Source: Psychroflexus salarius
Lineage (GTDB): Bacteria > Bacteroidota > Bacteroidia > Flavobacteriales > Flavobacteriaceae
Direction of reading: 5' to 3'
Assembly (NCBI RefSeq): GCF_900129035.1
Contig: NZ_FQTW01000002.1
Coordinates: forward strand, 186,001 to 250,000
Length of the DNA: 64,000 nt
Positions 16,539 to 26,131 of the stretch are shown one piece after another. A program made the position numbers and the translations under genes. Within the stretch, counting starts at the first letter, position 1, and each line of letters starts with the position of its first letter. The notes under the pieces are model-generated. The model was not told the DNA's origin. It saw only the letters and a program-made list of their open reading frames with translations, and did not search any database.

Positions 16539-17414
16539 TTATGAATCAAAATTATAGCCTATTTTATTTTCTATAATATCTTTAATTGAATCATTATTCT
16601 TAAAATTAGCAAATAGAGAATCTATTTTAGATGTTGTTTCCTTACATCTATTTACTGATATTTTCTCTAGAAAATAACAAATAACTTTAATAGAAGAAGA
16701 CAAAGAATGTTTTTTGTTCTTTTCAACATTAATTAGTGGGGTAGATTTAATACCTAGCGGTGTGTAAGAATCAAATAACAAATCACTATGCGCACAGATG
16801 TTGCGAACAAACAAAATAGTTGAAAGGTAATTTTCAAAAACACTCAAACTCTTAATTCCGTAATTATTTGCAATTGTTTTCTTTAACTCTTTGTTATGTA
16901 AAGACAAAAATAATTTAATGACGCTACCAAAAGTTAAATACTCTAAAGTCTTCCAAGCTGGTGCATAAATATCGTTTTTATGTTTACTATGGTGCTTTTT
17001 AATCGGCTTATTATTTTGAACAAACTTCTCATTATAAATAGATGGAAATCCATTTACGTATTTGTATGAAACAATTTTTTTATCAGCAAACCAAGTAGGA
17101 TTTTTATCGTAATAATTAGAAACATAATAGATAAGTTGCGTCTTGAAATTTATCTCTATTCTATTTAGTGCTTTTAATAAAATATGCTTTAAATCAACAT
17201 CTAAGTAATACAGTTTTACAACATCAGAAAATTTCGTGCCTTGTTTTAGATTATGGTCTTTATCAACTTCAAAAGGATGCCAGTAAAAACCTAAACGATA
17301 GTAACCTATGTCCAACAAGATTTCTTTAGCTTTTTCAATACCTAAATCCATCACCATATTTCGTTTCTGAAGCTTATTTATTTGTTCTTTAATTGTAGTA
17401 GCCTTTTTACCCAT
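16539..17414 (-). CDS. Abi family protein (AbiD/AbiF-like, HEPN)
   Basis: 291 residues of the Abi_2 family, typical of phage abortive-infection proteins. Family segments are clear: LLDIGYYRLGFYWHPFE (about 34-50), APAWKTLEYLTFGSVIKLF (151-169) and the HEPN ribonuclease-like motif RNICAH, R204-x4-H209. The expected role is RNA cleavage that blocks phage growth (inferred from family). It stands alone between tRNA-fMet and the DUF6642-like gene, with its own promoter (TATTTTTG, 17470-17477) and terminator, and is bracketed by direct repeats, which suggests acquisition as a single-gene cassette. Confidence 0.88.
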   Translation of the reverse strand: MGKKATTIKEQINKLQKRNMVMDLGIEKAKEILLDIGYYRLGFYWHPFEVDKDHNLKQGTKFSDVVKLYYLDVDLKHILLKALNRIEINFKTQLIYYVSNYYDKNPTWFADKKIVSYKYVNGFPSIYNEKFVQNNKPIKKHHSKHKNDIYAPAWKTLEYLTFGSVIKLFLSLHNKELKKTIANNYGIKSLSVFENYLSTILFVRNICAHSDLLFDSYTPLGIKSTPLINVEKNKKHSLSSSIKVICYFLEKISVNRCKETTSKIDSLFANFKNNDSIKDIIENKIGYNFDS

Positions 17415-17469
17415 TACTTATTTCTTTTTCTATTATCATACTGTAAGCTTATCCTAAAGCCAAACTATT

Positions 17470-17477
17470 CAAAAATA
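17470..17477 (-). promoter_or_regulatory. Promoter -7 element of the Abi-family gene
   Basis: TATTTTTG on the minus strand, exact TAnnTTTG match about 56 bases before the ATG. A TTTG at 17502-17505 is a possible but somewhat distant -33 (24-base gap). The promoter lies outside the direct repeat. Confidence 0.45.
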
Positions 17478-17559
17478 TAATATAATTTTAATCTATGAAC
17501 GCAAACTAACTTGTTATAAGAATAATGGTTGATACGCAACATCCACTGACATTTCTGGA

Positions 17560-17692
17560 GATGTAACTCAAAGAAACTAAATAGAGTAATTGCTTAACTA
17601 AATTGAAACTACTTTTAATTTAGTGTGAGGTATATTAATGTTTGTATATAAAAAAAGCTCTGACCTTCTCAAAATATAACACAAAAAAACCC
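17560..17692. repeat. ~130-bp direct repeat, copy 2
   Basis: Second copy of the repeat at 16248-16378, same orientation, offset 1312 bp. It retains the internal ACTAAATT/AATTTAGT inverted repeat. It begins just after the tRNA-fMet terminator (minus-strand direction) and ends about 145 bp before the Abi start codon. Confidence 0.85.
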
Positions 17693-17711
17693 ACTAATAA
17701 AATTAGTGGGT
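17683..17711 (-). terminator. Intrinsic terminator of tRNA-fMet
   Basis: Perfect 10-bp stem (ACCCACTAAT/ATTAGTGGGT, 17689-17698 and 17702-17711) with a 3-base loop, followed on the minus strand by seven T. Located 7 bases past the tRNA 3' end. Confidence 0.9.
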
Positions 17712-17718
17712 ATCTTAG

Positions 17719-17791
<73 letters not shown>

Positions 17792-17828
17792 ATATATGTT
17801 TAAAAGTATCTTTTTAACTATCGGACTG

Positions 17829-17860
17829 CAAATATAAGATTAATTATACGTTTGACCAAA
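17829..17860 (-). promoter_or_regulatory. Promoter of tRNA-fMet
   Basis: TTTG (17857-17860) and TATATTTG (17829-17836) on the minus strand, 20-base spacer, a close match to the Bacteroidetes primary-sigma consensus. Transcription would start near 17822, about 31 bases before the tRNA. Confidence 0.75.
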
Positions 17861-17876
17861 TAAAAAATAAATTTAT

Positions 17877-18074
17877 TTATTGCTCTATGCTTGTCGACTG
17901 AAATTCAATTAATTGCCCAGCACTAAATTTTGCTCGGACTTGAATCGGATTACAACAAACCTCACAATCTTCTATATATTCTTGAAAACTCACTGAAGTA
18001 TCTAAAAGAAAACTAATGCTTTCCCAACAATGTGGGCATTGAAAAAAGTGCTCATACATCTTAAAACTCGACAT
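17877..18074 (-). CDS. CPXCG motif-containing cysteine-rich protein
   Basis: Up to 65 residues with a CPHC pair near residue 13-16 and a second CEVC(C) group at about 37-41, a likely zinc site of the small CPXCG family; function unknown. The longest start overlaps the tolC-like stop by 14 bp; Met6 (MYEHFF) is an equally good start. Last gene of the efflux operon by position, though a functional link is not evident. Confidence 0.75.
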   Translation of the reverse strand: MSSFKMYEHFFQCPHCWESISFLLDTSVSFQEYIEDCEVCCNPIQVRAKFSAGQLIEFQSTSIEQ

Positions 18075-19389
18075 TTAATAATTGTCCCGTTAATTGAAGA
18101 AGCTGAAGCTCTGCTAACTTAGCATCATATTTCGCTAAATTTAAACTCGTCTGAGCGTTTAACAAATTAAGCTGTGCTTGCCTAAATTCTACTGATGTAA
18201 CTTGGCCTAGCTTAAAGCGTTCTTGGGTTCTTTTAAAATTGTTCTTGTTTGTCTCTACATTTTTGCGTTGTAAATTATAGATATAACGTCTATTTTTATA
18301 ATTATCGAAAGCATTCTGAATATCACGCTGAACATTTTGCTTGATTTGTTCCTTTTGAAGCTGCTGATTTTCGTAGGCAATTTTAGCATTTTGAATTCTC
18401 ACTGAAGTCTGACCACCATCAAATAAATTCCATGTTAAATTTACGCCTGCAGAGTAGCCATCGGTGGTTTGTGTAGAACCAGGAAAAAAGGGCGATTCTG
18501 GACTTATATTTCTATTCCAGCCATAAGAGCCAAATAAGTTTACTGTTGGTAAATATCCCGAATAACTAATTTTTTTGTCATATTCTGATATTAGTAAGTT
18601 TTCTTCAATTTGTTGAATCGATACATTGTTGGCTTTGTATTCAGAAATATACTGCTCAAGTTTTAAAATTGGTAAAAAACGAACGGTTGTATCAACTTTA
18701 AAATTATCATCTAAATCATCTTCATTTAAAACAACTTTTAAGTCTCGCTTAATGTTAAATAAATTTTGTTGTTCATTGATTAGTGAAATACTATCATTAG
18801 CCACATCAACTTCAGCATTTAAAACATCTAACTTATTAATTTGTCCATATTGAAATTGATATTCAACACGTTTTAATCGTTCACGTGATAGACTAAGTGT
18901 ATTTTTTAAAACCTCGACATTCTTAAGTCGTCTTGCCAACTCATAATACACCGTAAACATTTGTGTTATTGTTGTTTCTATGGTTTCGCGTGCTTCTAAC
19001 TTTGATAAGTTATACTGAAGTTTTAATTGCTTAAAATTATAACGTCGGCCTAGGCCATCGAATAAAGTATAATTAAAATCTAAGCTCGTATTATAACGTC
19101 TTGTTTCTAAATCAGTTTGGTCGATTGGGTCTTGACCCTCAACTTCAGCTAAACGATCTTGTAGACTAAAATCGAAACCAAAATTAGTACTTAAAGTAGG
19201 TAAATATCCTGAGTTTAATATACTGGTATTATTTTCTGAAATTTCAACATTATTTTCAGCTATTTTAATACCATAGTTATTATCAAGTACATGATTTATA
19301 GCTTCAGCTTTTGTAAGAACTTCTTGTGCAGTTGAAGTGACTACAACTAAGCATAAACCTAAAAGTAAAGATAGTTTATTGTTTTTCAT
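18061..19389 (-). CDS. TolC-family outer membrane efflux protein
   Basis: 442 residues with a Sec signal (about 1-21, ...TSTAQ) and the two internally repeated long helical halves of outer-membrane efflux proteins, with typical NYTLFDG and WNLFDGG segments marking the beta-barrel entries of each half. It would form the outer-membrane exit duct of the RND system encoded just upstream. It overlaps the pump gene by 14 bp. Confidence 0.93.
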   Translation of the reverse strand: MKNNKLSLLLGLCLVVVTSTAQEVLTKAEAINHVLDNNYGIKIAENNVEISENNTSILNSGYLPTLSTNFGFDFSLQDRLAEVEGQDPIDQTDLETRRYNTSLDFNYTLFDGLGRRYNFKQLKLQYNLSKLEARETIETTITQMFTVYYELARRLKNVEVLKNTLSLSRERLKRVEYQFQYGQINKLDVLNAEVDVANDSISLINEQQNLFNIKRDLKVVLNEDDLDDNFKVDTTVRFLPILKLEQYISEYKANNVSIQQIEENLLISEYDKKISYSGYLPTVNLFGSYGWNRNISPESPFFPGSTQTTDGYSAGVNLTWNLFDGGQTSVRIQNAKIAYENQQLQKEQIKQNVQRDIQNAFDNYKNRRYIYNLQRKNVETNKNNFKRTQERFKLGQVTSVEFRQAQLNLLNAQTSLNLAKYDAKLAELQLLQLTGQLLNVEF

Positions 19390-22300
19390 TATAGTTGTCT
19401 TCTTCTAATTGTTCTTTAATCGCTCGCTCCACTTGTTCTTTTTCAACTTGGCTTCCTGTAAAAAGCCATTTTGTTTTAACTTTTACTGAATTACTTATAG
19501 ACAAGAAAATAGGTAATAAAATTAGGGTTAAAACAGTCGCCACACCGATACCATAAGCGATAGATATGGCCATAGGTATTAAAAACTGCGCTTGTCGGCT
19601 TTGTTCAAAAATAAGTGGTGCAAGGCCTGAAATTGTGGTAAGCGAGGTTAAAAATATAGCTCTAAACCTAGATTTTCCAGCCTCAAACAAGGCATCATTA
19701 AATTTTAAGCCTTCTCTTAAATTTGAATTAAACTTACCTATAAGCACTAAACCATCATTAACCATTATACCAATAAGTGCAATAACACCTAAAAGAGATA
19801 AAATATTAATTGGAAAGCCATGAATATAGTGTCCCCAAGCAACCCCAATTAAGCTGAATGGTATGAGTAAAATAAGCATAATTGGCTGACTAAAACTTCT
19901 AAAAGTAAATGCTATGACTACAAATATTAAAAATAAAATCACAGGGAAAACTTGACCAGCTGAACCACTTGTTTTACCAGCTTCCCGATTTTGACCTTCA
20001 TAAGAAACTGAAAGTGATGGATATTGATTTAAAATATCAGGCATTACAGTGGTTTTTATTTCATCTAAAATTTCAGTAGAGCTGTCATTAGGGTTTTCTA
20101 AATCGGCTGAAACCTGAATTTCTCGACGACCATTTAAATAACTAATAGATTCGGTTCCTCTAACAATTTGATAGCTTGCTATTTCATTAAAAGCCACTCG
20201 CGACCCATTAGGCGTAACAATTCGTAAATCATCTAAATTTCTAATAGACGATCTTTGATTTTCATTATATCTTACCCAAACTCTAATTTCGTCTTTACCA
20301 CGTTGAAATCGCTGCGCTTGAGCACCAAAAAACGCGTTCCTAACCTGACGCATCACTTCACCTAAGTCAAGTCCTAAAGCATAAGCCGTTGTTTTTAAAT
20401 CGATTTCAATTTCTTTAATACCTTTTGGGTCATTATCTGTAACATCTTTCAGCTGCGCATTATTTTCCATCCAACTCCTAAGCTCAACTTTTGCCGATTC
20501 AAGTTCATCTAGGTTATTACCCAACAACGAAACAGATACTGGCAACCCACCAAAATTACTACCAGAACCAAACGTAATACTCTCTACGCCATAAATAGGT
20601 CCGGTTTCTTCTCGAATAGCATTTGTAATTTCAGCTGAAGAAAAATCTCTCGCTTCTCCCGGTAGTAAATTAACTTGCAACGAAGCTTTATTATTTCCAG
20701 GGCCGACCCGTTTGACTGTGTTTTCTATAACTTGAAGATGATCAGTTTGCTTTTCGGTAAAAGTTTTATTTACACGCCAAGCCGCTTCTTCAACTATTGA
20801 AATAATTGAATCAGTTTTTTGTGGGTTTACACCTTCTGTCATTAACAAGCTTACTTCAACGCGATCGCTAGCGACACTTGGAAAAAAAGTAACACGAATA
20901 ATACCGCCACCAACCGAGCCTATTGTTAAGGCTAAAGCTGCAATTAAAATAGCCATTGAAAATAAACGATTGTTTATGACAAATCGCAAAACTGGAGCGT
21001 AAGAATTATCGCGTAAATATCGCATAACGCGATCTCCAAAAGCATTTACATGTCGCATTTTGGCAAAAAATCGCCCTAAAAGTGTTCGTTTCTTTACTTT
21101 CTTTTTCTTTGGCCTAATAGCCTTAGAATGCGCAATATGTGCTGGTAATATTAAAAAGGCTTCAATTAGTGAAATACTTAGTGTTAATAAGACTATAATT
21201 GAGACTTCACTAAAAAATTCACCTATTCGACCTTCTAAAAAGAAAAACGTCGAAAAAGCTAAAATAGTTGTAATAATCGCTGAAATAATAGGCGGTATAA
21301 CTTCAACTGCACCGTCAATTGCTGCTCGTATAGGTGACTTTCCTTTTTCATATTGTTGATAAATATTTTCAGCAATAACAATTCCATCATCAACTAAAAT
21401 ACCAATAACAATAATCATCCCAAATAGCGATAATACATTTATGGTTACCCCGAATGCATTAGCAAAAATAAACATACCTAAAAATGAAAGCGGCAAACCT
21501 ACTGAAACCCAAAGCGCTAAACGTATATTTAGAAAAATTGAAAGGAAGATTAAAACGAGTAAAATACCAACAGCTCCGTTTTCTATTAATAGTTTAGTAC
21601 GCTGATTAAGCGTTATTGATGAATCACTAACAACATTGAGTTGAACATTATTGTTTTTAGCATTAAAGTTGGCAATATATTCTTTTATGGCGTCTGCAGA
21701 TGAAATTAAATCTTCTGAATTAGTATTGCTAATCACCATTGTAACTGCAGAGTCGCCATTATAAAAAAGGGCATTTGGTGTTTCTTCAAATTTATCGCGC
21801 ACTTTTGCTACATCTGATAGTAAAATTGATGACCCACTTGGTGTTGATTTAACTATAACATCATTTAGTTTATCTGCATAATAGCTGCGATTATCAGCAC
21901 GAATTAGATAATCTTCAGCATCGGTTTTTATTGTTCCTCCTGTTGAAAGTAAATTAGAGTTACGCACTTTTGCGGCTACTTCTTCAAAGGTCAAATTATA
22001 AGCTAATAGGGCATCTTGACTTAAAGCTATTTCAATTTCCTCTCTAGGAAAACCACGGATTTCTATTTGAGAGATACCATCTATTAACCGCAAGTCAGAT
22101 TCAACTTGATAGCTAATATCTTTTAAGGTCTTTAAGGGAATATTTTTACCAGAAATTGCAAATTGTATAGTTTGTCTTGTAGTTTCAGTCTTGGCAACCA
22201 CCAAAGGTTCCATCCCAACAGGAAAATTTGGAACTCGATCAACAGCATTTTTCACTTCAGTTAGAAGTACATCAATATCTTCACCTTCTTCAATTTCAAC

Positions 22301-22579
22301 TGTAATAGAACCACCGCTTTCTCTAGCAACAGCTGTTGTTCTATCAATACCTTCAAGTCCTTTAAGATTGTCTTCAATTTTTAAAATAATACCTTCTTCA
22401 ATTTCTTCTGGTGAAGAACCTGGATAAGTAATATTGATATTGATTATTTTTGATTCTTGAAGCGGAAAAAATGATGATTTTAAGCTTAAGGCACCAACAA
22501 TACCAAATATTATAAATGATAGAATAACGACGTTAACAGCAACTTCGTATTTTATAAAATAAGTAATTAATTTTTTCAA
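19376..22579 (-). CDS. RND efflux pump permease (AcrB/HAE1-type)
   Basis: 1067 residues, the standard size for inner-membrane RND drug/metabolite exporters driven by protons. The 12-TM, two-large-loop plan is visible, with TM4 containing the proton-relay pair D397-D398 (GILVDDGIVIAENI) and the matching TM10 segment GIMVNDGLVLIGKFN. A basic insertion (KKKKVKKR) sits before the second half. Operon order adaptor-pump-TolC. Substrates cannot be predicted. Confidence 0.95.
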   Translation of the reverse strand: MKKLITYFIKYEVAVNVVILSFIIFGIVGALSLKSSFFPLQESKIININITYPGSSPEEIEEGIILKIEDNLKGLEGIDRTTAVARESGGSITVEIEEGEDIDVLLTEVKNAVDRVPNFPVGMEPLVVAKTETTRQTIQFAISGKNIPLKTLKDISYQVESDLRLIDGISQIEIRGFPREEIEIALSQDALLAYNLTFEEVAAKVRNSNLLSTGGTIKTDAEDYLIRADNRSYYADKLNDVIVKSTPSGSSILLSDVAKVRDKFEETPNALFYNGDSAVTMVISNTNSEDLISSADAIKEYIANFNAKNNNVQLNVVSDSSITLNQRTKLLIENGAVGILLVLIFLSIFLNIRLALWVSVGLPLSFLGMFIFANAFGVTINVLSLFGMIIVIGILVDDGIVIAENIYQQYEKGKSPIRAAIDGAVEVIPPIISAIITTILAFSTFFFLEGRIGEFFSEVSIIVLLTLSISLIEAFLILPAHIAHSKAIRPKKKKVKKRTLLGRFFAKMRHVNAFGDRVMRYLRDNSYAPVLRFVINNRLFSMAILIAALALTIGSVGGGIIRVTFFPSVASDRVEVSLLMTEGVNPQKTDSIISIVEEAAWRVNKTFTEKQTDHLQVIENTVKRVGPGNNKASLQVNLLPGEARDFSSAEITNAIREETGPIYGVESITFGSGSNFGGLPVSVSLLGNNLDELESAKVELRSWMENNAQLKDVTDNDPKGIKEIEIDLKTTAYALGLDLGEVMRQVRNAFFGAQAQRFQRGKDEIRVWVRYNENQRSSIRNLDDLRIVTPNGSRVAFNEIASYQIVRGTESISYLNGRREIQVSADLENPNDSSTEILDEIKTTVMPDILNQYPSLSVSYEGQNREAGKTSGSAGQVFPVILFLIFVVIAFTFRSFSQPIMLILLIPFSLIGVAWGHYIHGFPINILSLLGVIALIGIMVNDGLVLIGKFNSNLREGLKFNDALFEAGKSRFRAIFLTSLTTISGLAPLIFEQSRQAQFLIPMAISIAYGIGVATVLTLILLPIFLSISNSVKVKTKWLFTGSQVEKEQVERAIKEQLEEDNYNEKQ

Positions 22580-22588
22580 AGCCTCTGT

Positions 22589-23695
22589 TTATTTTTTAAG
22601 CTTAATCAACATTCCTGAATAGGCGCTTGACAAATTAGACGTCATGATGGTATCGCCATTAGCAAGGCCTTTTATAATCGCTGTATTTTCGTCGTAATAA
22701 ACAGGTTTAACTTGTTTTAAGGCTAAAACTGAATCTTTAACGATAAAGACTTCAGCGTTGTTTCTGACCAAAGACCGACTTATTTTGTAAGCATTTTTAA
22801 CCAGCTGGCCATATATTTCAGCTTCTAGATACATACCTTCTTTTACCCGTGAATCGTTTACCATAATAAAGGTTTGTACGCTTTGAGAGTTTGAATCAAC
22901 TTGTGTATTAATTCGAGTTATTTTTCCTTTGGTCTGAAATTTTTTATCGATGCCAAATAAATTTACAGTATCGCCAATTTCAACATAATCTACCAAAGCC
23001 TTTTGTAAAGCAACTTCTAACTCAAATTCGCCAGGTTTAATAAATTCTCCTAAACGCTGGCCTGGTCTCACTAAAGTTCCTGGAGTTATACTAGCCTCGG
23101 TTAATATACCATCAAAAGGTGCTTTTAAATGAAATTTTGCCAATCTGACTTCTAGATTTTTAATGTTATAAAATGAAGTGATCACACCACGACCGTTGAT
23201 GAAGTATCTAAGATTTGAAGACTCGATTTCAGGCAATGGTTGAAGTGGTTCATGAACTGAAAAATCTTTGACGTAGGCATCCCATTCTTCAAAATGTTCT
23301 GGATAATCTAATCTGATGTCTGGAAGAATTGAAATTAATAAATTATAAAATTCGCTTTTTGTTGACTTTAAGTTTGCAACAAACTCTTCATTATTAATTT
23401 TGACCAAAGTTTCGTCTTTTTTGAAAGCTTGACCTGGCCTAAATAATTTATCGCTTTGTTCAAAAATACCTTGTACTTCGCTAAACAGCTCAAATTTATT
23501 TAAAGCGGTAACTTGACCATTTGTTTTAACAACAACCGGTATCGTAGTGTTTTTAACAGTTTTTACTGCTATTGGTTTAGCGATGGTTTTATTTGGACCT
23601 ACTGTTTTTGTATTGCTCTTTACTATATAAATAGCGCCAAAAACTGAACCAGCTATGATAATGATTCCAAGAACAATTAATATTATTTTTCTCAT
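22589..23695 (-). CDS. RND efflux periplasmic adaptor (membrane fusion protein)
   Basis: 368 residues with an N-terminal membrane anchor (about 4-26), split lipoyl domain (LFSEVQGIFEQ... and FHLKAPFDGILTEASITPGTLVRPG), hairpin and beta-barrel (LQKALVDYVEIGDTV). It links the RND pump to the TolC protein. First gene of the efflux operon, 9 bp before the pump gene. Confidence 0.94.
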   Translation of the reverse strand: MRKIILIVLGIIIIAGSVFGAIYIVKSNTKTVGPNKTIAKPIAVKTVKNTTIPVVVKTNGQVTALNKFELFSEVQGIFEQSDKLFRPGQAFKKDETLVKINNEEFVANLKSTKSEFYNLLISILPDIRLDYPEHFEEWDAYVKDFSVHEPLQPLPEIESSNLRYFINGRGVITSFYNIKNLEVRLAKFHLKAPFDGILTEASITPGTLVRPGQRLGEFIKPGEFELEVALQKALVDYVEIGDTVNLFGIDKKFQTKGKITRINTQVDSNSQSVQTFIMVNDSRVKEGMYLEAEIYGQLVKNAYKISRSLVRNNAEVFIVKDSVLALKQVKPVYYDENTAIIKGLANGDTIMTSNLSSAYSGMLIKLKK

Positions 23696-23763
23696 TGATA
23701 AACTATTAATTTGGCGGTAAAATTAGCAGATTACTCAAGTTTAGTTGGTTAATACAATCACAA

Positions 23764-25677
23764 TTATTTAATATCATCTAACTGAAGTTGAACTTTCTCC
23801 CAATTTTCCATTTGCGTTTCTAAATCTGATTTTAGTGATTTATAATTTGTAAAAAAATCAGGTTGACTTACAGTTTCATCGTAATTTTCAGCCATTTTTT
23901 GATCAATATCAGCAATCTTCTTTTCTAATTTTGTGATGTTAGACTCAATTGAACTCAATTTGTTTGATAGCTTTTTATACTTTTTCTGAATCTGATAATC
24001 TTGTGCAGGCGAATTTTTAGATTTCACTGCTGGTTTTTCTTCAGTTTTTTGCTCGACTTGACGCATGTTTTCAAGCGCTCTTGATTTTAGATAATCATTA
24101 ATATCACCTAAGAATTCTTTTACCTTATGGTTTCTAAATTCATAAACCGTATCGGCGAGACCTTGTAAAAAGTCTCGATCGTGCGATACTAAAATTAGAG
24201 TGCCTTCAAAATTGGCCAAGGCCTTTTTTAATACATTTTTAGATTGAATGTCTAGGTGATTTGTTGGCTCATCCATGATTAAAACGTTAAATGGTGCTAA
24301 AATCATTTTAGCCAAAGCCAATCGGTTTCGTTCACCTCCGGAAAGTACTTTAACGTATTTTGAAACATCATCACCTCTAAATAAAAATGCACCTAAAATA
24401 TCACGGACTTTACTTCTATTAGATTCATTTGCTGAATCAATCATCGTGTCTAAAACTGTTTTATTAGGGTCTAAATATTCAGCTTGATTTTGAGCAAAAT
24501 AACCAATTTCTACATTGTGCCCTAACTTCAAATGGCCATCATAATTAATATCACCAACAATTGCCTTTGCCAAGGTTGATTTTCCTTGCCCATTTTGGCC
24601 TACAAAAGCAATTTTAGCGTTGCGTTCTATCGTAAAATTAACATCACTAAAAACTTGATGCTCCCCAAAACTTTTGGCAAGATTGTCGGCTTCAACAACA
24701 ACTTTTCCAGGATTTTTAGAAATTGAAAAGTTTACAGCCATGGTGCTTTGATCGTCTTGATCAACTTCAATAATATCTGTCTTTTCTAACTTTTTAATCA
24801 GTGATTGAGCCATTGAAGCCTTGTTGGCTTTAGCTCGAAATTTATCAATTAACTTTTCGGTTTGTTTGATTTCTTTTTGCTGATTTTTTTGAGCGGCAAG
24901 TTGTTGCTCTTGAATAGTTTTACGCAACTCTTTGAATGCTGAATAAGGTTTGTTGTAGTCATAGATTTTACCAAGCGAAATTTCTATGGTACGGTTAGTT
25001 ACATTATCTAAAAACATAGTATCGTGAGAAACAATGACTACGCAACCTGAAAAAGAAACCAAAAAGCTTTCTAACCACATGATACTTTCTATATCAAGGT
25101 GGTTGGTTGGTTCATCGAGTAAAAGGATGTCGTTACTTTGCAATAATAGCTTGGCAAGTTCTATACGCATTCGCCAACCGCCAGAAAAGGTATCTGTTTG
25201 CGCTTGAAAATCTTCAGCTGTAAAACCTAATCCCTTTAAAACGCGCTCGGTTTCACCTTGATAGTTGTAACCGCCTAAAATTTCATACTGGTGCTGATAA
25301 TCGTTAAGATCTATCATTAATTGATTGTAGGCTTCACTTTCATAATCAGTACGTTCTGCTAATTGCGTATTGATGTCAAGGAGTTTAGATTCAATTTCTA
25401 CAATACTATTGAAAGCTTGATAAGCTTCTTCTAAAACAGTCCGACCTTCTTCAAAATCTATATCTTGCCTTAAAAAACCAATATTAATATTTTTTTCTTT
25501 GGCTATTTCACCTTCAAAATCTGTTAAATCACCTGCTAATATTTTGAGCATAGTTGATTTTCCAGCACCATTTTTACCGATGAGTCCTAGCCTATTTCCT
25601 GCGCTTAACTTAAAGCTGATGTTATTAAACAAATAAGTTCCACCGAAGGAAACTGATAGTTTATTTATATGTAGCAT
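23764..25677 (-). CDS. ABC-F family ribosome-associated ATPase
   Basis: 637 residues, two ABC domains without membrane segments. Domain 1: Walker A GKNGAGKST (34-42), signature FSGGWRMRIELAK, Walker B ILLLDEPTNHLD. Domain 2: GQNGQGKST, LSGGERNRLALAK, VLIMDEPTNHLD. A P-site-tRNA-interaction-type linker lies between, and a C-terminal coiled coil (about 555-637) resembles Uup/YheS types. ABC-F proteins act on stalled ribosomes or protect against antibiotics; which applies here is unknown. Divergent from the DUF983 gene. Confidence 0.93.
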   Translation of the reverse strand: MLHINKLSVSFGGTYLFNNISFKLSAGNRLGLIGKNGAGKSTMLKILAGDLTDFEGEIAKEKNINIGFLRQDIDFEEGRTVLEEAYQAFNSIVEIESKLLDINTQLAERTDYESEAYNQLMIDLNDYQHQYEILGGYNYQGETERVLKGLGFTAEDFQAQTDTFSGGWRMRIELAKLLLQSNDILLLDEPTNHLDIESIMWLESFLVSFSGCVVIVSHDTMFLDNVTNRTIEISLGKIYDYNKPYSAFKELRKTIQEQQLAAQKNQQKEIKQTEKLIDKFRAKANKASMAQSLIKKLEKTDIIEVDQDDQSTMAVNFSISKNPGKVVVEADNLAKSFGEHQVFSDVNFTIERNAKIAFVGQNGQGKSTLAKAIVGDINYDGHLKLGHNVEIGYFAQNQAEYLDPNKTVLDTMIDSANESNRSKVRDILGAFLFRGDDVSKYVKVLSGGERNRLALAKMILAPFNVLIMDEPTNHLDIQSKNVLKKALANFEGTLILVSHDRDFLQGLADTVYEFRNHKVKEFLGDINDYLKSRALENMRQVEQKTEEKPAVKSKNSPAQDYQIQKKYKKLSNKLSSIESNITKLEKKIADIDQKMAENYDETVSQPDFFTNYKSLKSDLETQMENWEKVQLQLDDIK

Positions 25678-25706
25678 TTATTACACTTAATTTGTGCAAA
25701 TATTGG

Positions 25707-25714
25707 TATTTTTG
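25707..25714 (+). promoter_or_regulatory. Promoter -7 element of the DUF983 gene
   Basis: TATTTTTG, exact TAnnTTTG match 27 bases before the ATG. No clear -33 at the usual spacing. Confidence 0.45.
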
Positions 25715-25741
25715 TGATTCAATACTAAACAAAACCCGAGA

Positions 25742-26131
25742 ATGTTAAAAGGCACTAAATTATATAGCATTTTTACTGGTACTTGCCCAGTTTGTCATGA
25801 AGAAAGCATGTATAAAGAATCTAACCCATACAATCTAAAAGCAATTTATGACATGCATGAACGATGCTCTAATTGTGACACAAAATACAAAATTGAACCT
25901 TCATTTTTTTATGGTGCTATGTATGTGAGTTATGGTTTAGGTGTCGCATTTGCTGTAGCAACTTTTATTATAGCTCATTTCTTTATAGGCTTAAGTTTGC
26001 TAAGTTCATTTGTATCTATAATTGTGGTTCTTGTTTTATTAATGCCGGTTATTATGAGGCTTTCCAGAAATATATGGATCAATTTCTTTTTTAGTTACAA
26101 CAAAGCAAAGGCTAAACGACATAACGCTTAA
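25742..26131 (+). CDS. DUF983 family membrane protein
   Basis: 129 residues with two CxxC pairs (C15/C18 and C42/C45), probably a zinc knuckle, then two membrane segments (about 59-82 and 84-106) and a basic tail. This is the DUF983 layout. Function unknown. Its last 20 bases overlap the convergent DAO gene. Confidence 0.88.
   Translation: MLKGTKLYSIFTGTCPVCHEESMYKESNPYNLKAIYDMHERCSNCDTKYKIEPSFFYGAMYVSYGLGVAFAVATFIIAHFFIGLSLLSSFVSIIVVLVLLMPVIMRLSRNIWINFFFSYNKAKAKRHNA

Larger units (their letters stand above)
17415..17718. other. Intergenic region between the Abi-family gene and tRNA-fMet
   Basis: No gene is seen in these 304 bp. From the Abi side it holds the Abi promoter (17470-17477), repeat copy 2 (17560-17692) and the terminator of the tRNA (17683-17711). 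Confidence 0.6.

Noticed and set aside
16248-17692. Direct repeats as tRNA att sites of an integrative element
   Set aside because: The repeats lie outside the tRNA and do not include its 3' end, and no integrase gene lies between them.
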